The notes under the pieces: model-generated
Database searches by the model: none
The model's input: only the letters and a program-made list of their open reading frames with translations
What the model was told of the DNA's origin: nothing
Program-made: the position numbers and the translations under genes
NCBI GenBank assembly: GCA_002150815.3
Contig: NDFF03000045.1
Location: forward strand, 1 to 64,000
Source of the DNA: Grammothele lineata
Lineage: Eukaryota; Basidiomycota; Agaricomycetes; Polyporales; Polyporaceae
Length of the DNA stretch: 64,000 nt
Direction: 5' to 3'
In this document: positions 56,871 to 64,000 of the stretch, one piece after another
Layout: each line of letters begins with the position of its first letter
Position numbering within the stretch: the first letter of the stretch is position 1

Positions 56871-57110
56871 ATGGGGACATACCATCTCGGCCGTCCTCCC
56901 GACCGCGCCTTCAACCTCCCGGCAGATAAACTACTCAGACCCTGGGGAGGAGTAATGTACGTTCTTCGTTCTCTCGCCGCCTTGGCTTCCTGTTATTTCT
57001 CAGCGTTGCTGATGACTCACTTTTCACGCCAGTTCTTCCCCTCTTCTCACTTGGGAAAGGCCGAGTTTTTCCGCTCTTGCGGGTGCCTTACGCCGATCCG
57101 TCCGACGTAG
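56871..57110 (+). CDS. MGTYH-family gene, member B; 3' structure unresolved
   Basis: The start MGTYHLGRPPDRAFNLPADK is shared with members A (23642) and C (58391), and so is the promoter layout. Read without introns it gives 79 aa with a membrane-like segment (YVLRSLAALASCYFSALLM). A strong GTACGT donor at 56957 with an acceptor at 57032 instead gives a longer protein running into the open frames at 57033-57400. I could not decide between them. No known domain. Confidence 0.4.
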   Translation: MGTYHLGRPPDRAFNLPADKLLRPWGGVMYVLRSLAALASCYFSALLMTHFSRQFFPSSHLGKAEFFRSCGCLTPIRPT

Positions 57111-58295
57111 GTGGCAAGCGACAAGCTCAGAGCATAGGGATCTCCAAGGACTACTTCAACCCCCGCGCAGACTCCCCGGCATCCGGAGAGGTCTTGAAAT
57201 CGGTCACCTCGTACTCATGTTCCACACCGCGGCGCACACCAGGCTACCCTACTCGTGACCCCTATTCAAAACCCCGAACACGGCAGCGCGGTCATCGCTC
57301 CCGGGTTCCTCGCCGCGAACCGAAGAATCAGAACCAGCTACCGATCCGCGCGCGCCTTGGGTTACTCAGCTCTCTTCTTGCAACTACGCTCGCCTGCTAG
57401 CCCCTGGAGACTTGTCTTTCTCCTCCACACCGCCCTCGCGATGTCCCGGGACGGGGCTAGGTTTCATCACGGTGACGCGAGCCCATCGGCGGCGGATCAC
57501 CGACTCGTACACCGTCAGAGGGAACCAGTAGGAAAGCGACCAGGTTTCGGAACTGGGCCATTGATTCGACATGTATGGCCAACTGTAGGTAGTGTGGTAA
57601 TCTTGTATTCATAGTAGAGATATAAAAGTGCTACTAGTGATGTCATTTATTCTGGTGCGATCTGCGCTCTCAAGACAGGCTGACTGCGACAGGAGTAAAG
57701 CTTGTGGCCGGCATCTTCCGAGGGTTTGCGCGACTTGTTGAACCAGCGCGCTGCTTCTCTGATGCCACGCTTGGCACCCGCGACGGTCTCACCCGCGACG
57801 TCTGGCCAAACATCATACCGCGATTCGAACTCCATCAAACCGCACGCAGCAGCGCACGCAGCTACACCACGCTTTCATGCAAACCCAAATGATGTGAGTT
57901 TATTGTACGCGGCCTGGTGAATGAACTCAAGGCAATTGTTCCTTTAAGCACGACTGAAGATGCATCGAGATCAGTCACCAAACAATGGCATGCGATAATC
58001 AAGTTGCCTCAATGACATCTTTCGAGTTTCCGTGACTGACGCTACCCTACGCAGTCGCTTTCTAATTGATTTACAGCACCGCGTACCCACTGGCATATCG
58101 CTTTTTTCAGGCACAATTCACCCTGAATGAGTTGGTTCTCAGGAACGGTTTGGTGGGCGTACAATGGACTGCGGGCGTGGCGATGCCCGAGCACACAATG
58201 GGTCCACCGCGTCGGAGTCGCAAACCGTGGTCACCGGATGCCGTCATTCGGCCGTCCACAGCGGTTCGTGAATGTCAACTTGAAGGCCCCCTGCC
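57111..58295. other. Stretch with possible 3' exons of member B, otherwise nothing
   Basis: The frame 57077-57400 (VPYADPSDVGGKRQAQSIG...) could be a downstream exon of member B. Nothing else could be supported. Confidence 0.35.
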
Positions 58296-58303
58296 TATAT
58301 AAG
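58296..58303 (+). promoter_or_regulatory. TATA box of MGTYH member C
   Basis: TATATAAG, 88-95 nt upstream of the ATG at 58391. Confidence 0.5.
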
Positions 58304-58390
58304 AGCAGACGGGTGCTCTCTAAGAGCAACACAACTCCCTCAGCCCCTCTTCCTCCACACGCCCCGCACCCGGCGGCGCACGTCTCCGCC

Positions 58391-59269
58391 ATGGGGACGT
58401 TCCATCGACACCGACCGCCAGACCTCGACGGACGATCTATTCTCCTGGCAGATAACCTACTCAGCTCTCACCTATCCCCGGCACCGGTACTCTGGCTATC
58501 CTCGTAAGTTTTGACCATCTGACCACCTGCACTTCGTGGTACTCAGGAGGTCGTTTGCAGTGCTAGCCCAGCAGCCACCGTGCGCCCATCGCGCAACTCA
58601 AGGCTTCCAATTGCGCAATAGTCCAGATGTGGACCAGGATACCATCGAAGCGCCATACGCCTTGATCCCCGCAACACCGATGCGGAAGAGTGAGTGCCGT
58701 ACCTTCCGAGATTGTCCAGCATACGCCACGGTTCCCGCGCACAGTTCTGACGAGTTGGCAGCTATGTCTCCTATGCAGAATACGTGGCTACCTCCCCCGG
58801 AGACCTCTCCGCGAGATGTCCGCAAGGCCTCCGGACTCGGGCATCCCTGAATTTCTCCGTACGGCCATGCAAGCAGCGCCGCTGCCTCAAGTAACGCCTC
58901 CCTTGCCATCCACATCGACATACTTCCTCGAAGGTGACTCGTTCCAGCCAAACTCTTCTATACGGTCAAGACCCTGGCCCCTCAACCACTGGCGACAGCC
59001 AGATCCTGCGGTCGGCCTCTATGAAGACGCGTTCGTCTGCGATATTCATCGAGCGTGAGTAGTATAGGCTTCTGTTCCTCGCAACCACCGCGTAGTATTG
59101 ACGAAGGCTTTACTCTCCTGTTTAATACAGACCTTCAAACAGTGACAAGAATCGTCGAACCAGTCATATAGCCCCATACACTCATGCGACGGTCCTCATC
59201 ATCCACGACCACAGCCTCCGTTCGATCCCCCCACACGTCTGTGGAATCCTCTACGCTCCTCTCATCTAG
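58391..59269 (+). CDS. MGTYH-family protein, member C, 234 aa
   Basis: There are four exons: 58391-58503, 58547-58689, 58745-59054 and 59131-59269. Introns of 43, 55 and 76 nt have GTAAGT/GTGAGT donors and CAG acceptors, and the phases close exactly. The protein starts MGTFHRHRPPDLDGRS and is otherwise low-complexity-free but unrecognised; pieces include ILTSWQLCLLCRIRGYLPRR and SSIRSRPWPLNHWRQPDP. There is no signal peptide or TM. Exon 3 has a diverged, broken copy at 63690-63974. An open frame on the opposite strand (59440-59135) overlaps the last exon. Confidence 0.5.
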
Positions 59270-60960
59270 GCCGCCGACACGCCGGCGCCGTGCAACCACT
59301 CCATTGCATTCTGTCGAGTCACCCCACACTCGCCTCCGGCACGCGTTCGCGTCGTCGGCTTGATACGTGCGCTTAAGGTCGTCCACTATCCGCGCATCCG
59401 TGTGATCATAGAGTTCATCAACTCCTTCCGCATGCCTCACGGATGCGGCAGCATGACGCGCCCATGGAGGTGGCAGTGTACATAATCGTGCCAGCCTTGA
59501 GTTGGCAGCTTTGCGGCCTCTCTCGAAGGGCGCGCCCTGAACGATTCAGCCGCGTGGAGTGCCAGCATAGCCTCCGAGTTGAGTCGACACTCGCGCTGCT
59601 AGGGATCATACGGTGAGTTCCTCGATGTGTGGCTTCGCCTCTCAGATCGCTCACATGCAGCGCGACAGGGAAAAGATGCACACTGTCGTCGATAGCCAGC
59701 TGGCCTAGCGATTCCTCGCTATAGGCGCTGTGGTACAATGCTAGCCTCCGCTCTCCCCTTTATATCCACCCAATCCGCCCACCTTAGACCCGGAAGCGCC
59801 AATACGGCACGCACGTTGACGCTCCTTCCCACCCCGACGCCTCAGCTCGCGCGAAGAAGGCGCCCGTCGGGAGTAATCGACATACCATCTCCCTGAGAAA
59901 CCGTTCGCTCGCAAGACAGCACCACTCACCGATCTAGCTCATACGGGAGCAGTCCTCTCCGGCCTATGACGGACACTACGGACACGATTTAGCGTACGGC
60001 GGGCTATCGCGACTCGGGAACTTCTACCACTGAGCGCGGATGCTGTAGTGGGCTGGTTGGTTGAAGTAGGCAGTGCACGGTCCCAAGATCTCAGGTCTCG
60101 GCCCCATAAACTACTTGACAGTCTTCGTTAGTGATAATGACCATAAAATTGTCGTTGTCCACAAACACGCACTTGAGTTATCCGACTGCCGTAGCGAGCG
60201 CGTGTACGGTAAATTGATGGTTCGGAGTCTACCTGAGGTTTCACCGTGTCATTAGCGCTCGGCACTCGCGTCTCGCAGCATAGTCACTGAGCCCTGCCCT
60301 AAACGAAATGACGTCACTCCCTCACCAGTTGACTCGGAAGCGTCGCGATTTTGAGCTTCAAATCCAACTTGTTCCTATTGAATCGCAACCCTCGGGACAC
60401 ATTCTCGTCGAAGATCTGGTGCCATTATCCTCTGCGGTGTCGCTATCGGTGTTGTCGCAACCTACTCACTGCGCCGCGGGGAGTTCTCAAGATCTCTGGC
60501 GACATCACACAAGCTCGTCCAACGAACTGCGGGCCTGCGGATACCGTCCCGTCTTGGATCTCAAGTAACCTTTGACGTACCGAACCGCGCTCGTCGCTCA
60601 AAATTTTAAATAACACTTCCGACTCGGACAAGACAGGATATGATGCAGTGCTCCGTGGGTGGGCGAGGCGTCCAGCTGTCGCTGCATCGCATCCGATTGC
60701 TCCATGTATCTGACGCTGCATCCCTTTCCGGTATGCTTTTGAGCACTTACAGTAGTAATGGTGACATTTACTTCCGTCAGCGTGTTCGGCTACCAACCAC
60801 CACACCACGGCGGCATTCTCTTCGGCCGAGTTGAACCGGCGAGGCCAAGTGGCTGCGACGTTCAGCTGCGCGACTCACAGCGTCAGAATGGAGGTATATG
60901 AAGGTGAGCCAATTAGCCCTCATCTCACAGAGGCTTTCTCTAACATTCGATCGCTCAAGC
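59270..60960. other. Stretch with exon-like pieces, no firm gene
   Basis: The minus strand carries exon-like frames at 59738-59650 (YHSAYSEESLGQLAIDD, ending at a GTGAGC donor) and 59440-59135, with a TATA-like ATATAAAGG at 59758-59766, but no ATG at the expected start. The plus strand has an 86-codon ATG ORF at 60308-60568 (MTSLPHQLTRKRRDF...). No domains. Confidence 0.3.
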
Positions 60961-61677
60961 ATGTACTTCATCGTCCTCCACACGATCTTTGTCCTATTGG
61001 CCGCGCTCTTCCTCAATGCTGGCGCGCAGTCCAACGCCACCGATGCATCGCTCACCCCAGCCCCCATACCCAATTTTGAGACGCTCTTCGTGGGCACGAT
61101 CCTCCAGTCCGGCACGGACGATTCCACGCAAGGTCCTTTCGGGACTCGAGTTCACGTACCTACCAACGGGTGAGTATTGAACTCCGCGCACTGAGCGATC
61201 TTTACACTTCATGATCGTTGACTCTGCATGCAGTGGAAGCTTGAACGACGTCAATGGGACCCTGGTCGCAGACTTCTTCCCCAGTGCAGATACTGGTCTG
61301 CTCACCACGGATGGCATCTTCTTTCCCGAGGGCACTATGCCTTTCCGCTGGGTTGCAGACCAGAAGAACGCGTACATGAGTTCTAGCGGCATTGGGTATG
61401 TGTTCCGCACCTCTCGGATGGTTCCTGTCGAAAATCGTTCTGATCTGTGGTCTATCAAGACGCTTCCGAGAGTCGACTCTCCTGTCCGTGTACGTGACTC
61501 GCCATTTTCAACGTGAGGGTTGCAGTTTGGTGCTCAGCGAAGCGTTTCCCTAGGCACATAGAAACCGATTCTCCTCAATTCAGTTTTCTGAACAGCCGTT
61601 TCCTCATTGCGAACGTTTCTTTCCCTCAAGGAGTGAACGCAAGCGCAATAATTACCATTTACGGAGCCATGCAGTAG
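60961..61677 (+). CDS. Secreted DUF3237-type protein, copy A, 164 aa
   Basis: There are three exons: 60961-61169, 61234-61395 and 61554-61677 (introns 64 and 158 nt, phase 2 each). A signal peptide covers about residues 1-22 (IVLHTIFVLLAALFLNAGA); an in-frame ATG at 60898 is upstream of it and less likely. The body has the DUF3237 layout: ETLFVGTILQ, GPFGTRVHVPTNGG, LTTDGIFF and SFLNSRFLIANVSF. The paralogue at 62699 has the same exon boundaries. DUF3237 proteins are small beta-barrel proteins of unknown function; here secreted. Confidence 0.8.
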
Positions 61678-62698
61678 TTACGACGGTACGCATTCGGCGG
61701 AGGTATTATTATATCACGCTGAACTCACCTTGCAGGACCATAGTACACGGCGCTCATATGCTGTAATGACTTAGATAGGACACATCAAGAGGCAAGAGCC
61801 GATCTCTTGCTCTAGTGTTCACGTTCGTTGTCGGCATCAAATCATCAATGCGACGCCGATCTCCAGTCCTTCAACATGTACCTCAGCATAGTTCCAACCT
61901 CCGACGATATACCAATAGCACTATAATCGCAGTAACGTCATCAGGGTCAGTATAGACAACAATTTCCGCCTCGTCCCTCGGATAAGACGACGTGGTCCGT
62001 TAGACATCCGAATCATGCGATAGTGGGCAAACATCAGTGCTCGTGTCGCGCATAACGGCGCGCTATTGAACCTGCCCTGAACAGCGCCTTCACGGCCGTC
62101 TCGCCCGTCGATCAGCGCGCTCAGGAATCCGTGTCTATTCACCGCATCGACGTTTTTACAGCCATATCAAGCTCAAGTATCTGAAACCAGAGTGGGCCCT
62201 CATGCTTGCTTCACGTTGTTTTCAAGGAGAGCCTGACCATACGATACTACATCAGAGTCCTGTGGTACAACCCCCCTTGATAGTCCTAATGAAACTTAAT
62301 GTGGATACCCCAGTTCGACAGACTCCGCTTCCGCCCAATGATCAGTCAGAGTTTCCGTGCGTACCCGTTGTTTATCATCTCTCGTACGATGCCATCCAGT
62401 GACACGTTCGTTCACAGATGTTCTGGAAAACCTGTTGCCTAGGTCAGTACTTGATTAGGATCATGCCGTACACCTATCGTTTTTATCGCTTCTATCCAAT
62501 TCTATCCCAGGGTTATTGAGGTCATACACCTTCTTAGGACAACTTCGTGGCCTAGGTGCTCGCGCCGCGCGATCGTCATGCCGTCCCCCTGCTCGGCTTC
62601 GACTGCCCAAGTGGCGCCAACACAGCACTATATGAAGTGCACTATCAAACGGCGTTCATCTCCACCTCAGGACTTCCCTCCTGTCCCAACGCGCGGAC
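61678..62698. other. Intergenic between the tandem DUF3237 genes
   Basis: Nothing recognised; probably contains the promoter of copy B. Confidence 0.4.
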
Positions 62699-63420
62699 AT
62701 GCATCTCCTCTCCGCTCACGTCTTCGCGCTCCTTGCGATCGCGTTTTGTTTCGGCGTTCACGCGCAGATCACACCCGCCCATGCCCCCAATTTCGAGCTG
62801 CTTTTCGTCGGCACGGTTCTCCAGTCAGGAACCGACGATCTCACTCAGGGACCTTTTGGCGCGCGCGTTCACGTCCCAACATACGGGTGAGTCCGTACTT
62901 CCTAACCTGTGCCTCTGTAGTACGATTCTTCTGTTATTCTTTATTCAATATGCGTATGCAGTGGTAGTCTGAACGATGTCAACGGAACTCTCGTCGGAGA
63001 CTTTTTCCCCGGGATAGACACGGGGATTTTGACCACAGATGGCATATTCTATCCCGAAGGCATCATGGGTATCCGCTGGGTCGCAGATCAAAAGAACGCG
63101 TACTGGCATTCCACTGGCGTCGGGTAAGTTTCATCTCTCTAGGATAGGCTGGTCTGCATTCCAGGCCCCGACGGCTGAACGCATACTATATGCTACAGAC
63201 ATGCGTTTCAATCCAACCTACTTTTCGTGTATGTACTTTGTTCTTCTGTAGCCTAATGGCCGTACCTCCATGCTCATCTGTCATAACTTTCACTGGTAGG
63301 AAAATCGAGACGGATTCCCCAACATACAGCTATCTCAACAGTCGTTTCCTTGTTGCGAATGTTACCTTCCCTAAAGGAGAGAACGCGAGCGCGGTTATCA
63401 CCATCTTCGGTTCGGTATGA
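62699..63420 (+). CDS. Secreted DUF3237-type protein, copy B, 156 aa
   Basis: There are three exons: 62699-62886, 62962-63123 and 63300-63420 (introns 75 and 176 nt, phase 2 each). The signal peptide is LSAHVFALLAIAFCFGVHA. The mature part is closely similar to copy A (GSLNDVNGTLVGDFFPG, RWVADQKNAYWHSTG, KIETDSPTYSYLNSRFLVAN). It is a tandem duplicate in the same orientation 1.0 kb downstream of copy A. Exon 2 is exactly 162 nt in both. Confidence 0.8.
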
Positions 63421-63689
63421 GGACAGTCAAAGCAACGTGGTGGCTACCCGTGGCCGACGCCCCGGTTGTTTGGTCATGTGCTCAGACTCTAAGCGTATAT
63501 CGCCTTCAAAATGCGATGATCCTGTATCCCGGCTTCTAATTTATCAGACGCATGGCCCCATGCCTAACAAGCACATTTGTGCGTCTGAAATAACACTAGC
63601 ATCTTCGTGTGATATGCATCTTGCTGAAAACGAGTCGTGCGGAAATGATTGGTGTCTTTCCTCATGACAATCCAGGGTCAGAGACGAGG

Positions 63690-63974
63690 AAAAGTGAGTA
63701 CCGTACCCTCCGCTGTCCAGCATACGCCACGGTTCCCGCGCGCAGTTCTGATGAGTTAGCAGCTATTCCCCCTATGCAGAAGCCGTGGCTACCTCCCCTG
63801 GAGACCTCCCCGCGAGATGTTCGCAAGGCCTCCGACGGACTCGGGTGCTCCAGAAGTTCTTCGCGGCCAAATCTTTCTATACGGTCAAGACCCCAGCCCC
63901 TCAACCGGCGACAGCCAAATCCTGCGATCGGCCTCTATGAAGACGCGTCCGTTCTCGACGATCATCGAGCGTGA
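63690..63974 (+). pseudogene. Broken copy of MGTYH member C exon 3
   Basis: The segment is clearly similar to 58690-59060, including the intron boundaries (GTGAGTRCC donor at 63692, CAG acceptor at 63745, closing GTGAGTA donor at 63973). In the frame used by member C, the TGG codon near the start of exon 3 is TAG here (63757-63759), and a central stretch is deleted. The upstream exons were not found. It is a partial, inactive duplicate. Confidence 0.6.
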
Positions 63975-64000
63975 GTATGGGCTTCTGTTCCTTGCAACCA

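Noticed and set aside
1..64000. CRISPR array, phage, operon or plasmid features
   Set aside because: No regularly spaced repeats, no Shine-Dalgarno-led gene strings; the genes are spliced and eukaryotic.

Overview
This window reads as nuclear DNA of an agaricomycete fungus, most likely a polypore-type basidiomycete. The evidence is the intron style (45-80 nt, GTRNGT...CTNAY...YAG), a GC-rich coding style, and protein families that are typical of or restricted to Agaricomycetes. The order-level call is inference. No organelle, plasmid or prokaryotic features were seen. I built exon models by hand from donor, branch-point and acceptor signals plus reading-phase consistency, so terminal exons of unrecognised genes are less certain than internal ones.

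The layout has three parts. (1) 0-24 kb is gene-poor and rich in lineage-specific or decayed sequence. It holds a foldback element with a tRNA-like SINE head at the left end, an F-box protein, three paralogues of an F-box-like/nucleotidyltransferase-like family (8.6-13.9 kb), a 511-aa orphan, a small MYND zinc-finger protein, several short orphan genes and a MITE-like element. (2) 24.5-54.9 kb carries most of the recognisable genes: a saccharopine-dehydrogenase-like oxidoreductase, a DUF1479 oxygenase-like protein, elp1 (22 modelled exons, 1,414 aa), a YAR1-like ankyrin protein, a 7-8-TM protein, a broken HET gene, a single-TM secreted-domain protein, a secreted beta-lactamase-family hydrolase, a NifS-like MoCo-sulfurase-type PLP enzyme and cwc15. 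A GC-rich block without a credible gene lies at about 50-53.6 kb. (3) 55-64 kb is again lineage-specific: a small gene family whose members share a TATA box and an MGTYH/MGTFH start, and a tandem pair of secreted DUF3237-type proteins.

The genes do not form an obvious pathway or biosynthetic cluster. elp1 (tRNA wobble-uridine modification), the YAR1-like protein (ribosome assembly chaperone) and cwc15 (spliceosome) are housekeeping genes. The flanks hold expanding and decaying families. The most unusual content is the F-box/nucleotidyltransferase-like trio, the MGTYH family, and several gene-structure oddities: a GC-AG intron and a possible 28-nt intron in elp1, and a stop codon in its own exon in cwc15.
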